Origin: JBDKFK01 sp039798745
Lineage (GTDB): Bacteria; Patescibacteriota; Microgenomatia; UBA1406; GWC2-37-13
DNA: 27,143 bases
Direction of reading: 5' to 3'
NCBI GenBank assembly: GCA_039798745.1
Contig: JBDKFK010000023.1
Coordinates: 1-27,143, forward strand
The notes beneath the pieces are model-generated. The model had not been told where the DNA came from. It worked only from the letters and a program-made list of their open reading frames with translations, and ran no database searches. The translations under genes were made by a program, and so were the position numbers. Positions 15,103 to 22,129 of this stretch are shown here, one piece after another. Position 1 is the first letter of the stretch. The number at the start of each line of letters is the position of its first letter.

Positions 15103-16194
15103 GTGCATCAGAAAACATCACAGTCCGGCTTCATAGAACTTATCGTACTTATAATCGGAGTCTCAGGTATTGCCGCCCTTAGTATATTGAATAACGCTTC
15201 GAATGTGATATCATCACCGTTATCTTCAAGCCGCCAATACCGCGCGACTACTCCCTCTGTTACTCCTCCTGCGGAACAGACCGAGTATATACAAGCCGAT
15301 AAGGGAAGAGGTATAGATATAACCGATGACTTACAGATAGCAGTCGAGATAGCGGGGGTGAAACAATATTTCACTCTTCTTGGAGTCGAAAAACCGGCCA
15401 CTCAATCCGCCTACTGCGGTGAGCCATTTGAAATACAAACGCTTATTCAGAAAATGCAGGGCAGCCTCCTGTATCTTATACGGTATAACAACGGTCAACA
15501 AACAGATGATATGCGCCGTTATGTATTTCTTGCCGACTCGACGTTTCTCAACAAAGAGCTTATTTCCCATGGTCTTGCAACAGCTCGTAATGAAAATCAC
15601 CTCTACTATAACGATTTTATCGCCGAAGAACAGAACGTAACCTGTAAACCAACAGCTACTCCTTTGCCCACACGTACCCAAACGCGCACTGACGGCACAT
15701 CTCCATCGCCTACACGTCTTCCCACCCGCAAACCTTCACCAACAGTTACAAAAACAATAACACGCACTATGCCTACTGTGACACCTGCAGGAGATCTCGG
15801 TGATTATCTATCCGCATCCACTTCAGCAACCAAAAAAGTAGTGTCTCTCAATCCAGATCTCATCCTTCAGCTCATCAATCTGCACCGAAAAAGCAAATCG
15901 CTTGCACCGTTCAGGAAAGATACTCAACTCTGCGAACTGGCAGAAGCTCGAGCGCCGGAGCTTGATGAAGAAATATTTTCTACAAAACGCCTGCATGAAG
16001 GATTATATAACCGTGATATTCCTTTTTGGATCACCGAAAATATGGCACATTATCCTAGTGAAGAGGTAATCGTAAACTGGTGGCTTAACTCCGCTATTCA
16101 CCGTGCCGCTATTGAAGGCGATTCTATCTATAGTTGTGGCGCTTGTTATGGAGATAGCTGCGCTCAGCTATTTACAAGCTATATGCCTAAGTAA
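15103..16194 (+). CDS. Anchored SNase-like / CAP (YkwD-type) fusion protein
   Basis: A 363-residue protein starting at GTG. Residues 1-29 form a membrane anchor (GFIELIVLIIGVSGIAAL). Residues 62-180 resemble a degenerate thermonuclease (SNase) domain: FTLLGVEKP corresponds to the RLIGIDTPE block, and LADSTFLNKELISHGLAT to the VNxxLVxxGLA block. The arginine normally before LIGID is absent, so nuclease activity is doubtful. A Thr/Pro/Arg-rich linker spans 182-228. A CAP/SCP domain fills 252-361, with LINLHRKSKSLAPF, a conserved histidine in LHEG, TENMAHY and WWLNSAIHRAAI. CAP domains of this YkwD type are secreted and of unclear biochemical role. The order anchor, SNase-like, linker, CAP is unfamiliar to me. 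Confidence 0.8.
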   Translation: MHQKTSQSGFIELIVLIIGVSGIAALSILNNASNVISSPLSSSRQYRATTPSVTPPAEQTEYIQADKGRGIDITDDLQIAVEIAGVKQYFTLLGVEKPATQSAYCGEPFEIQTLIQKMQGSLLYLIRYNNGQQTDDMRRYVFLADSTFLNKELISHGLATARNENHLYYNDFIAEEQNVTCKPTATPLPTRTQTRTDGTSPSPTRLPTRKPSPTVTKTITRTMPTVTPAGDLGDYLSASTSATKKVVSLNPDLILQLINLHRKSKSLAPFRKDTQLCELAEARAPELDEEIFSTKRLHEGLYNRDIPFWITENMAHYPSEEVIVNWWLNSAIHRAAIEGDSIYSCGACYGDSCAQLFTSYMPK

Positions 16195-16198
16195 TAAG

Positions 16199-16234
16199 GC
16201 GGTTGAGGAACAGGCAATGCCTGTCCTCAACCGC
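16199..16234. terminator. Bidirectional terminator hairpin between convergent genes
   Basis: A long stem (11 bp, one bulged A, then 5 bp) closes an AAT loop. A TTTTT run follows on the plus strand, ending the SNase-CAP transcript. On the minus strand it starts 7 nt beyond the stop of the orphan gene, preceded by an A-run and followed by CTTATTAC. Confidence 0.85.
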
Positions 16235-16241
16235 TTTTTCT

Positions 16242-16601
16242 CTACGTGTCGCTGACCTCGATCAGCGCGAAGAGATAGGTTTTACCATCGTATTTGCCGG
16301 ACATGATCGGCGCAAAGACGGCCATATCTGGCAATACATAGGTCTGAGTTCCTGGTCGCGCGATGGCTCCCGACCGGGTTCGTACACCGCGACGTCCAGT
16401 GATACGCAAAAGCGTCCGCGTAGGCCCTACTTCAAGGTCATAGTCGTACATCTGATCGACCATGCCCTCAACCGGAACCGGCTGGCGTTTGTGCTCGAGT
16501 ACTTGTACCGGCACAGTCGCCTTAAGACGCTCGATATCAGCATCCAATCGTTCCAGATGGATTTCTTCACCACCTGGAAACACCCACATACGTGTAATCA
16601 T
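16242..16601 (-). CDS. Orphan 119-residue protein, function unknown
   Basis: I do not recognise a family. The protein has no signal peptide, no membrane segment and no cysteine. It looks like a compact beta-rich domain: MITRMWVFPGGEEIHLERLD, a helical DADIERLKATVPVQVLEH stretch, then DYDLEVGPTRTLLRITGRRGVRTRSG and a final KTYLFALIEVSDT strand. The case for a real gene is strong because every expression signal is in place: a promoter (TTTAAA-17-TATAAT), a leader of about 58 nt, a good Shine-Dalgarno (AAAGGAGAT) before the ATG and a terminator hairpin just after the stop. The composition is GC-rich like the MoxR operon and unlike its flanking genes. An ORF on the opposite strand is considered a shadow. 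Confidence 0.75.
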   Translation of the reverse strand: MITRMWVFPGGEEIHLERLDADIERLKATVPVQVLEHKRQPVPVEGMVDQMYDYDLEVGPTRTLLRITGRRGVRTRSGAIARPGTQTYVLPDMAVFAPIMSGKYDGKTYLFALIEVSDT

Positions 16602-16666
16602 GGGATCTCCTTTCTTGGTTTCGACAAGTCTTCGGATAAGAGAGGCTATATAGTAAGGGGCTTATA

Positions 16667-16695
16667 ATTATATCATAACTATAGGCTACTTTAAA
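16667..16695 (-). promoter_or_regulatory. Promoter of the orphan gene
   Basis: On the minus strand TTTAAA (16695-16690), a 17-nt spacer, then TATAAT (16672-16667). The leader to the ATG at 16601 is about 58 nt and ends in a strong Shine-Dalgarno. Confidence 0.6.
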
Positions 16696-16711
16696 CTGTC
16701 TCCGTGCTCTC

Positions 16712-16739
16712 TTACATAATCTGTTATCATAGCTATATA
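16712..16739 (+). promoter_or_regulatory. Candidate promoter of the beta-helix gene
   Basis: TTACAT (16712-16717), a 16-nt spacer, then TATATA (16734-16739), 17 nt before the ATG at 16757. Confidence 0.35.
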
Positions 16740-16756
16740 TCAATCATTCCCTGATT

Positions 16757-18256
16757 ATGCGGCATATTATAAAACTCAGTATATGTTCCCTCCTCCTCGC
16801 TTTAGCTGTCGCTTTTGCTACCTTCTTTATACATGCCGCGCCCACGTGTACCGTAACTATCCCTGTTTCAGTTACTCTCATTGACGGTAACAGCAACTAT
16901 AGTCAACTGAAACCTGGTGACACGGTGTGTATTGCCGGAGGGTTACGCAAAGCTATGACCATAAAAAATATACGAGGGCAACAAGGAAAGCCTGTGACTA
17001 TCATAAATAATGGCGGCGTGGTACGAATCGATGCTGAACAAGCACGAAGCGGAATTGAAATTGAGACAAGCTCAGATATACGTCTCACCGGAACAGGAGT
17101 TATTGCTCAGTGCGGTTCAGCAGTAGCGCCAGTCAGCCAACAATGTGGTATAGATGTGTTTAACGCTACAAAAGCCCTGAGCGCCGAAAGTTTGGACGGT
17201 ACGGTGAATAATATCGAGATTGACCATGTAACTGTACACGACTCCAATCCTAACGGCGCATTCCCGACAGGGATATCATTTAAGCCCCGTAACCTCAAAC
17301 ATATAACCGGTATACGGGTGCATCATACCTATGTACATGACACTATGTTTGAAGGTATGTATATAGGTAATGATCCCAATAAGCCACCCTCGGACAACGG
17401 AACAATGTCCCATGTTGATATACATCATAATCTTGTAGAGCGGACCGGCTTCGATGGCATAAATGTAAAACAGGCCACAAACATAGAAGTACACCACAAT
17501 ATAGTTCGCACAACTGGACTCATGAATGGAAAAGTCGACCACGTGTCGGAAGGAGGAATTCAACTGGCAAGTAGTATGGGGGAAGTATTTAATAATCTGG
17601 TTATAGACTCTGATGATACAGGTCTTAATGTAGGAAGGGAGTTGCCTAGTTCAAACACCAGATTTTATAACAATATCATTGTAAACTCGACAAATGAAGG
17701 AATAAAAACACAGGAAATAAATGCCGCTATCTACAATAATACTATCATCAACAATGGTGCTGCCGGCATAGACGCTACCGGCGCGAACGCAAAAGTGTAT
17801 GACAATATTGTTGTAGGTACCATCACCGGACGCAATAGCGGCAATAACTTAATAGGAAGTCTCCAATCGATGGGGTTTGCTAATACGCTGCTGCACGATT
17901 ACCACCTCACGTCGGGTTCCCCTGCCATAAACAAAGGAGGAATTGCCGGCTCTTCATTTGATTTTGATGATAAACCTCGACCGCAGGACAGTAAATCAGA
18001 TATAGGAGCATATGAGTTCGGAAATACACAAATATCACCTACCATTACCCCGACTCTGCCTCCAATCTCCGACTGCCCAAAAAAGTCTCGGGGTGACGCA
18101 AACTGTGACGGGTTTGTAGACATTGTTGACTTTGAAATATTCCGCAAAGAATATACCGGACCACTTTCTACAAAAGACTCTGATTTTGATATGAATAATA
18201 TAGTTGATATCGTAGATTTTGAAATCTGGAGAAGAGGTATGTTCATAGCAAAATAA
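16757..18256 (+). CDS. Secreted right-handed parallel beta-helix protein with dockerin-like C-terminus
   Basis: A 499-residue exported protein. A signal peptide covers about 1-28 (hydrophobic run ending near HAAPTC). Residues 60-400 are PbH1/NosD-type repeats with many short strands of the form IEVHHNIV, FNNLVI, FYNNIIV, IYNNTII, the pattern of polysaccharide-binding or -cleaving beta-helices. The segment SPAINKGG...FDFDDKPRP...DIGAYEF (about 390-420) is the usual end of such domains. The last 54 residues (446-499) are two EF-hand-like repeats, GDANCDGFVDIVDFEIF and DFDMNNIVDIVDFEIW, the layout of a type I dockerin with calcium ligands. No cohesin is seen in the window. The role is probably surface carbohydrate binding or processing; enzymatic activity cannot be confirmed. 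Confidence 0.85.
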   Translation: MRHIIKLSICSLLLALAVAFATFFIHAAPTCTVTIPVSVTLIDGNSNYSQLKPGDTVCIAGGLRKAMTIKNIRGQQGKPVTIINNGGVVRIDAEQARSGIEIETSSDIRLTGTGVIAQCGSAVAPVSQQCGIDVFNATKALSAESLDGTVNNIEIDHVTVHDSNPNGAFPTGISFKPRNLKHITGIRVHHTYVHDTMFEGMYIGNDPNKPPSDNGTMSHVDIHHNLVERTGFDGINVKQATNIEVHHNIVRTTGLMNGKVDHVSEGGIQLASSMGEVFNNLVIDSDDTGLNVGRELPSSNTRFYNNIIVNSTNEGIKTQEINAAIYNNTIINNGAAGIDATGANAKVYDNIVVGTITGRNSGNNLIGSLQSMGFANTLLHDYHLTSGSPAINKGGIAGSSFDFDDKPRPQDSKSDIGAYEFGNTQISPTITPTLPPISDCPKKSRGDANCDGFVDIVDFEIFRKEYTGPLSTKDSDFDMNNIVDIVDFEIWRRGMFIAK

Positions 18257-18282
18257 TAATATATATGCCACAATAGGTATAT

Positions 18283-18987
18283 ATGCTTGAACGCTCACCA
18301 ACACTTGTGGAGAATACTGCTATACGTGCGCAGCAGACGGTACCTTTATCCGAAGTAGGTCTCCGCGCCATTAACTTTGGGAATAAAGATGAGGTACAAA
18401 GAATGCGTGAGATAGCAGCAGATTCTCATGTTCAGCGATATCTTGGCATACATAACGATCCCGAAACTCTGTTTGAGCTGAGTAAAATGGGATTAGCGAC
18501 CACATTTGCCGTGACTGAAAAAGGAGGCGGGGTTCCTGATACCGAAAAAAATGCGTTGCAGGGATGGGTATATTTCTGTGTTGATAGGTCAGAAGAAACG
18601 CAACAATATCGGGGAAATGAAAACAAAGTGGACGCGTATACTGTGAGCTATGCCAAGTATCCGAAAGCTCGCTCGGGCCAGATGGCTCAGGCAGTGCGCG
18701 CCGGATGCATGGCTATGTTTGCAAAAGACGCGCTGAAAGCAAACCCTAACCCGGATATTCTCGCTTATGCGGACACCAGTAATACCGCCTCATGGCACGT
18801 GCTAGAGGCTGCAGGATTCAAAAGAGTTGCCGAACTAACAAAAGCGGCTGATGAAGATAATCCTGCTGAGCGAAAGTTATATGCGTATAAACTTGACTGG
18901 CAAGCCCTTAACGATATTGTGCAAAAAAAAGATAATGTCAGACTTTTTACTCCTATTGATCCCACCGAGTTGGCGCTGGCCGCATAA
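18283..18987 (+). CDS. GNAT-family N-acetyltransferase
   Basis: A 234-residue cytoplasmic protein that looks like a GCN5-related N-acetyltransferase. The best signature is the C-terminal ADTSNTASWHVLEAAGFKRVAEL segment (about 166-188), the usual N-x-x-S-x-x-x-x-x-x-x-GF end of the fold. A central QGWVYF strand precedes an acceptor loop. The acetyl-CoA pyrophosphate-binding loop, normally R/Q-x-x-G-x-G/A, is not clear; RSGQMAQAVRAG at about 130-141 is a candidate. The start ATG lies 26 nt after the beta-helix gene without a Shine-Dalgarno. The substrate is unknown. It ends 9 nt from the convergent 18997 gene. Confidence 0.75.
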   Translation: MLERSPTLVENTAIRAQQTVPLSEVGLRAINFGNKDEVQRMREIAADSHVQRYLGIHNDPETLFELSKMGLATTFAVTEKGGGVPDTEKNALQGWVYFCVDRSEETQQYRGNENKVDAYTVSYAKYPKARSGQMAQAVRAGCMAMFAKDALKANPNPDILAYADTSNTASWHVLEAAGFKRVAELTKAADEDNPAERKLYAYKLDWQALNDIVQKKDNVRLFTPIDPTELALAA

Positions 18988-18996
18988 TTGTGTTCG

Positions 18997-19599
18997 TTAT
19001 TGCCCATGCTCCGAAAGACATACAGTTCCTTTCATAGCATCCATCCACAGATATCCATTATATTTCTCCAGATAAGGAACATACTCTCCTATATCGGTTT
19101 TGGGAGAAGAAAATACAATCTTAGTTTTAAGAGGAGACTGGAGAATCTCGTTTCTATACGAACACGCGTCGAGATCTCCGGACAACACAATATGTTTTAA
19201 ATGTTTTATAGAGCTATATACAGAACTATCAAATAATTCCATATTCTTAATCAGGATTACCCGTTCATCAATATCCCTGAATGTTTTAACCGCCTCAATA
19301 AATAAATCCGACCGTTCGCGCGGTACATATACTGTTCGTTTTACTTCTGCTGTCGATAGCTCCGCAGCATCACTTAAGAGCATCGAGGTCTCCGGTTCTC
19401 CTGTCTGTTTGTCAAATTCATCCCTGGCCATATGATATCCGCTGAGAAAAAGTATCTTTGCCCCCTGTCGATAAAGATCTGAAATATAGGTAACAGTAAA
19501 GAGCGAAGCACCCGAATGATCAGCACCATGAATAAGACATGGCAGATGTTTTAGCGAAACAGAAAAAAACTCGTTATTGAACAGGATACTTTTATGCAT
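18997..19599 (-). CDS. P-loop NTPase-like protein with altered Walker A, function unknown
   Basis: A 200-residue protein resembling a small RecA/KaiC-like or AAA-type domain. The expected nucleotide-binding loop reads GADHSGAS at 25-32, following a hydrophobic strand and before a helix, but the Walker lysine is alanine. A Walker B-like strand ERVILIKNMELFD lies at 112-124, followed by a HIVLSGD strand (136-142) of sensor-1 type. The fold is plausible, whereas nucleotide hydrolysis is doubtful. No signal peptide or membrane segment. The start is supported by an extended -10 box 8 nt upstream. It is monocistronic, between convergent GNAT and divergent adenylate kinase genes. Family not recognised, so the description is by motif only. 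Confidence 0.6.
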   Translation of the reverse strand: MHKSILFNNEFFSVSLKHLPCLIHGADHSGASLFTVTYISDLYRQGAKILFLSGYHMARDEFDKQTGEPETSMLLSDAAELSTAEVKRTVYVPRERSDLFIEAVKTFRDIDERVILIKNMELFDSSVYSSIKHLKHIVLSGDLDACSYRNEILQSPLKTKIVFSSPKTDIGEYVPYLEKYNGYLWMDAMKGTVCLSEHGQ

Positions 19600-19607
19600 A
19601 CACCTAC

Positions 19608-19616
19608 ATCATAACA
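19608..19616 (-). promoter_or_regulatory. Extended -10 promoter of the 18997-19599 gene
   Basis: On the minus strand TGTTATGAT ends 8 nt before the ATG at 19599: a leaderless arrangement. Confidence 0.5.
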
Positions 19617-19642
19617 CACTATGCTTCTATCCTCAGGTATAT

Positions 19643-19648
19643 TATAAT
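19643..19648 (+). promoter_or_regulatory. -10 box of the adenylate kinase gene
   Basis: An exact TATAAT 41 nt before the ATG at 19690. The leader of about 35 nt ends in a perfect Shine-Dalgarno; no clear -35. Confidence 0.5.
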
Positions 19649-19676
19649 AGGAAGCTCTAAACGACCGCCATAACTC

Positions 19677-19683
19677 AAGGAGG
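19677..19683 (+). promoter_or_regulatory. Shine-Dalgarno of the adenylate kinase gene
   Basis: AAGGAGG, 6 nt before the ATG at 19690: optimal spacing. Notable because the neighbouring genes have none. Confidence 0.8.
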
Positions 19684-19689
19684 GGTACC

Positions 19690-20220
19690 ATGAAAATAAT
19701 ACTCCTAGGACTTCCCTGTGCCGGTAAAGATACACACGGCAAACGATTAGCACTCACGTTTGGCATCGCGCATCTTGCGGTCGGCAATATCGCGCGGCAT
19801 GAAGTACAGGCACGTACTGCACTCGGCCATCGCATAATGGCAGAACGTGAGGCAAGAGGGTATCTGTCTGATGAGCTTGCGCAGCTTCTCACCGAGATAG
19901 CTATGAAAGATCACGACTCATGGATTCTCAATGGATTTCCACGCACCGTGGCACAAGCGCGGGATATGCAGGGAATCGATCTAGTGATCTATCTCGATAT
20001 ACCCGATGAGATCAGCATCCGACGGATGCTGGCAAGAAAGCGTCATGACGACCTGAGCGAAACGCCTCAGGTACGAGTGGCAAAAGTGAAAGAACGCCTT
20101 CCATCGCTCATTGAGTACTGTGAGCAGACCTGGCCGTTCGTCACGATCAACGCCGTGCCGCCTGAAGATGTTGTCTGGCAGGAAATTCTTGCCAAGACCG
20201 GGCATCTATTCCAACGGTAA
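19690..20220 (+). CDS. Adenylate kinase-like nucleoside monophosphate kinase, short form
   Basis: A 176-residue cytoplasmic kinase that should transfer phosphate from ATP to a nucleoside monophosphate, most likely AMP. The P-loop GLPCAGKDT is at 7-15. GNIARHEV (32-39) supplies the NMP-binding arginine, and NGFPRT at 81-86 is the classic adenylate-kinase signature. The RKRHDD segment near 116-121 replaces the long zinc-binding LID, so it is a short-LID form. P-loop variation (CAGKD instead of GSGKGT) and VGN instead of the usual STGD leave some doubt about specificity (AMP or UMP/CMP). The gene has a strong Shine-Dalgarno and its own terminator, and is GC-richer than its neighbours. Confidence 0.85.
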   Translation: MKIILLGLPCAGKDTHGKRLALTFGIAHLAVGNIARHEVQARTALGHRIMAEREARGYLSDELAQLLTEIAMKDHDSWILNGFPRTVAQARDMQGIDLVIYLDIPDEISIRRMLARKRHDDLSETPQVRVAKVKERLPSLIEYCEQTWPFVTINAVPPEDVVWQEILAKTGHLFQR

Positions 20221-20228
20221 CGGTTCCG

Positions 20229-20258
20229 GCAGTTCCCCCAGTCATTCTGGGGGACTGC
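20229..20258 (+). terminator. Terminator hairpin after adenylate kinase
   Basis: Arms GCAGT-T-CCCCCAG and CTGGGGG-ACTGC pair over 12-13 bp with one bulged T and a TCATT loop, followed by TTCCTTTT. It sits 8 nt after the stop and just before the convergent acyltransferase gene. Confidence 0.8.
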
Positions 20259-20264
20259 TTCCTT

Positions 20265-21398
20265 TTAAGAAAGGATACGCGAGACCTTAACGCGCCTTGG
20301 CGGTACCCTGTACTTTTGTCCTGGTGCGAATCTCTCTCGTACATTCATTATCGGTTTTTCATATATCCTGTAAACCACGTAGGAAATAAGAAAGGTTGTG
20401 AAGGTGGCAAGAATAAAGAGCAGATAAGGATTAACATAGTCGGAAAGGAGGACAATGAAAATAGTAAAAACTTCCAGATGAATGAGATAGAGAGAGTATG
20501 AAGTAAGACTTACTGTTGTAATCGCCTTATGAAGCAGTTTCCTCTGTGCAAGTACTACATTTATACTCTCACTCTGCTCCATGTAGGGAATCAATCCCGC
20601 GATTGCTATACTCACAACAGTTAACCCAAATGTCTTCATAAAAAATGAGCTGTCAAGAATGTGATGTAAAGACAGATACACATAATAAAACCCACAGCCA
20701 AACAATACGGTCAACGATGCTACTGCTACGCGAGTTCGCCGAATAAAAGCATATACCGAGGGGCTTTGCTTGAGTACCGCAAGAAGAACGCCTACAAGGA
20801 GCGAATCAAAACGGATAAATATGCTTTTGCGAACCATCTCATACGATGGTTCCGAAATATATACGTAGACCATTCTCGCTAACGAAATACTCATAATGGC
20901 AATACCTATCATCTTAAGTAAATGCTTTTTTGATGCATTTTTATACGAAATACTGATAAAGAATAAAGGTAAGAGAACATAGAACCACTCCTCCACCGAT
21001 AGACTCCATGCGATGCCAAAAAACTCTATTTCTTTAGGAAAATAATTTTGCAGGAATATAAAATGAAACGGATGAAACTTCCACTGACCGTATACGATAC
21101 TGCTTGCGACTATAAATACAAAAAGCAGCGCGTAATAAAGAGGTATCGTACGAAACCAACGACGAATATAGAATCGTTTAAGCAACATACTACTCATCTG
21201 CCCCACAAACTCGCGCAGTAAAATCTGCCCTATGAGAAAACCGCTCAGAACAAAAAATAACTCCACTCCGATATATCCGAATACAGCAAGAATATTTACA
21301 TGAACGTTTGGATTACGCAGAAAATACCAGCCATGATCCAGGAGCACGAAAATTATCGCGCATGCCCGAATTATGTCCAGTCCAAAATTACGCTTCAT
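20265..21398 (-). CDS. Acyltransferase-3 (OafA/YrhL-like) membrane protein
   Basis: A 377-residue polytopic protein of the acyltransferase-3 family, which O-acylates surface carbohydrates or lipids. The N-terminal signature LDIIRACAIIFVLLDHGWYF contains the conserved R11 and H21. GYIGVELFFVLSGFLIGQILLREF follows, then RFYIRRWFRTIPLYY. About ten membrane segments are visible, and SVEEWFYVLLPLFF is also typical. The length fits the transmembrane-only form without an SGNH tail. It is the second gene of an operon with the 21404-21811 protein (5-nt gap). No Shine-Dalgarno. The acceptor is unknown; together with the MBOAT pair it points to acylated surface glycans. Confidence 0.9.
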   Translation of the reverse strand: MKRNFGLDIIRACAIIFVLLDHGWYFLRNPNVHVNILAVFGYIGVELFFVLSGFLIGQILLREFVGQMSSMLLKRFYIRRWFRTIPLYYALLFVFIVASSIVYGQWKFHPFHFIFLQNYFPKEIEFFGIAWSLSVEEWFYVLLPLFFISISYKNASKKHLLKMIGIAIMSISLARMVYVYISEPSYEMVRKSIFIRFDSLLVGVLLAVLKQSPSVYAFIRRTRVAVASLTVLFGCGFYYVYLSLHHILDSSFFMKTFGLTVVSIAIAGLIPYMEQSESINVVLAQRKLLHKAITTVSLTSYSLYLIHLEVFTIFIVLLSDYVNPYLLFILATFTTFLISYVVYRIYEKPIMNVRERFAPGQKYRVPPRRVKVSRILS

Positions 21399-21403
21399 AA
21401 TAA

Positions 21404-21811
21404 TTAATCAACAATATAGCCATCAGGATCTACAAGAAACGGATGGTCGTCATTAAGATATTTTTCGAACACCGATACGTCGTCGTCATCCTGTTCAAGA
21501 AAATATAATGTGTAACCGGGCTTAACAAGCACTTTATAGTAGTGGTACCATGGCCGGTGTGGAATGAACTCAGCTTCGATAGATCCATCCTTGCGCTGCA
21601 CAGTTTTGAATGTAAATCCGTCGAGCGCGTCACGGGATTCGTCACTCAATGGACCTGGTGCTACTTTGTAGGCATAAGGATAGTAGTCTGAGTTTTCAAG
21701 TTTAGTTTTACGCGTAAAGAATGTCTTTGGATGTAAGAAGGAGATGCTCATGCCGACACCGGCAATAACAAGAGCGGCAAGGCAGAGTACGTATGTAATT
21801 CTTTTATACAT
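21404..21811 (-). CDS. Small signal-anchored protein, function unknown
   Basis: A 135-residue protein not matching a family I recognise. An N-terminal hydrophobic segment (about 6-26) would act as a signal anchor or uncleaved signal. The remaining 105 residues are hydrophilic and aromatic-rich (YYPYAYKV, HRPWYHYYKVLVKPGYTLYFLEQ), without cysteines after residue 10. The tail is Asp-rich (EQDDDDVSVFEKYLNDDHPFLVDPDGYIVD), which could bind calcium. It precedes the acyltransferase-3 gene by 5 nt and shares its promoter, so it may help that enzyme or its acceptor. Start ATG without Shine-Dalgarno, 15 nt after a strong -10 box. Confidence 0.7.
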   Translation of the reverse strand: MYKRITYVLCLAALVIAGVGMSISFLHPKTFFTRKTKLENSDYYPYAYKVAPGPLSDESRDALDGFTFKTVQRKDGSIEAEFIPHRPWYHYYKVLVKPGYTLYFLEQDDDDVSVFEKYLNDDHPFLVDPDGYIVD

Positions 21812-21826
21812 ATAGTTGAATTAATA

Positions 21827-21854
21827 TTATATCAATACCTCCATATTTATTCAA
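21827..21854 (-). promoter_or_regulatory. Promoter of the 21404-acyltransferase operon
   Basis: On the minus strand TTGAAT (21854-21849), a 16-nt spacer, then TATAAT (21832-21827), which is also an extended -10 (TGATATAAT). Confidence 0.6.
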
Positions 21855-21930
21855 TGTATGGATTACTACAAAAGCCCCATACACATACGTACTTTCTGCA
21901 AATATAGCGCATCAAAATAGCCCTATAATA

Positions 21931-21963
21931 TTAATGAAATCTTAATAGTCCCAGGCGTAGAAT
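21931..21963 (+). promoter_or_regulatory. Candidate response-regulator-activated promoter of the 22130 operon
   Basis: TTAAT (21931-21935), a 6-nt spacer, then TTAAT (21942-21946): a direct repeat with 11-bp period. Exactly 11 nt later is TAGAAT (21958-21963), a -10 box with no good -35. This is the geometry of OmpR/PhoB-family activation. The predicted start site, about 21970, falls at the foot of the first leader stem-loop. An additional TATAAT at 21924-21929 is an alternative -10. The rest of the 318-nt gap (21812-22129) holds the divergent promoter and two stem-loops. Confidence 0.5.
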
Positions 21964-21966
21964 AGG

Positions 21967-22023
21967 GGTAGATGATAGATGTGAATTAAGATATAGCTTC
22001 TTAATAAGCCTTTATCATCTACC
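21967..22023 (+). promoter_or_regulatory. First nested leader stem-loop of the 22130 operon
   Basis: GGTAGATGATA (21967-21977) pairs perfectly with TATCATCTACC (22013-22023). Inside, ATTAAGA (21985-21991) pairs perfectly with TCTTAAT (21999-22005) around a 7-nt loop. Total 57 nt. Confidence 0.7.
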
Positions 22024-22051
22024 ACAAGTACTTTAACATCATGCGGACTAG

Positions 22052-22109
22052 ACATATAGACAGAGTTTGAGAAGATCAAAGCTGATCTTCTGAAATGCTG
22101 TCTATATGT
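22052..22109 (+). promoter_or_regulatory. Second nested leader stem-loop of the 22130 operon
   Basis: ACATATAGACAG (22052-22063) pairs perfectly with CTGTCTATATGT (22098-22109). Inside, AGAAGATCA (22070-22078) pairs perfectly with TGATCTTCT (22083-22091) around AAGC. Between the stems TTT can pair with AAA, giving a nearly continuous rod of 58 nt that ends 8 nt before the Shine-Dalgarno. Confidence 0.75.
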
Positions 22110-22117
22110 AAGCCTAT

Positions 22118-22124
22118 AAGGAGG
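22118..22124 (+). promoter_or_regulatory. Shine-Dalgarno of the 22130 gene
   Basis: AAGGAGG, 5 nt before the ATG at 22130. Confidence 0.8.
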
Positions 22125-22129
22125 GTGTT

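Noticed and set aside
15103..15190. Type IV prepilin signal at the start of the SNase-CAP protein
   Set aside because: GFIELI resembles a pilin start, but the glutamate is at +3 rather than +5 after the glycine and the rest is not a pilin. It is treated as an ordinary anchor.
16203..16667. 154-residue ORF on the plus strand opposite the orphan gene
   Set aside because: It starts inside the terminator stem and has no Shine-Dalgarno or promoter, whereas the minus-strand gene has a complete set of signals.
21967..22109. The stem-loops as integron attC-like sites or transposon ends
   Set aside because: There are no flanking target duplications, no integrase or transposase gene and no attC core sites. 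The placement before a Shine-Dalgarno fits a leader better.
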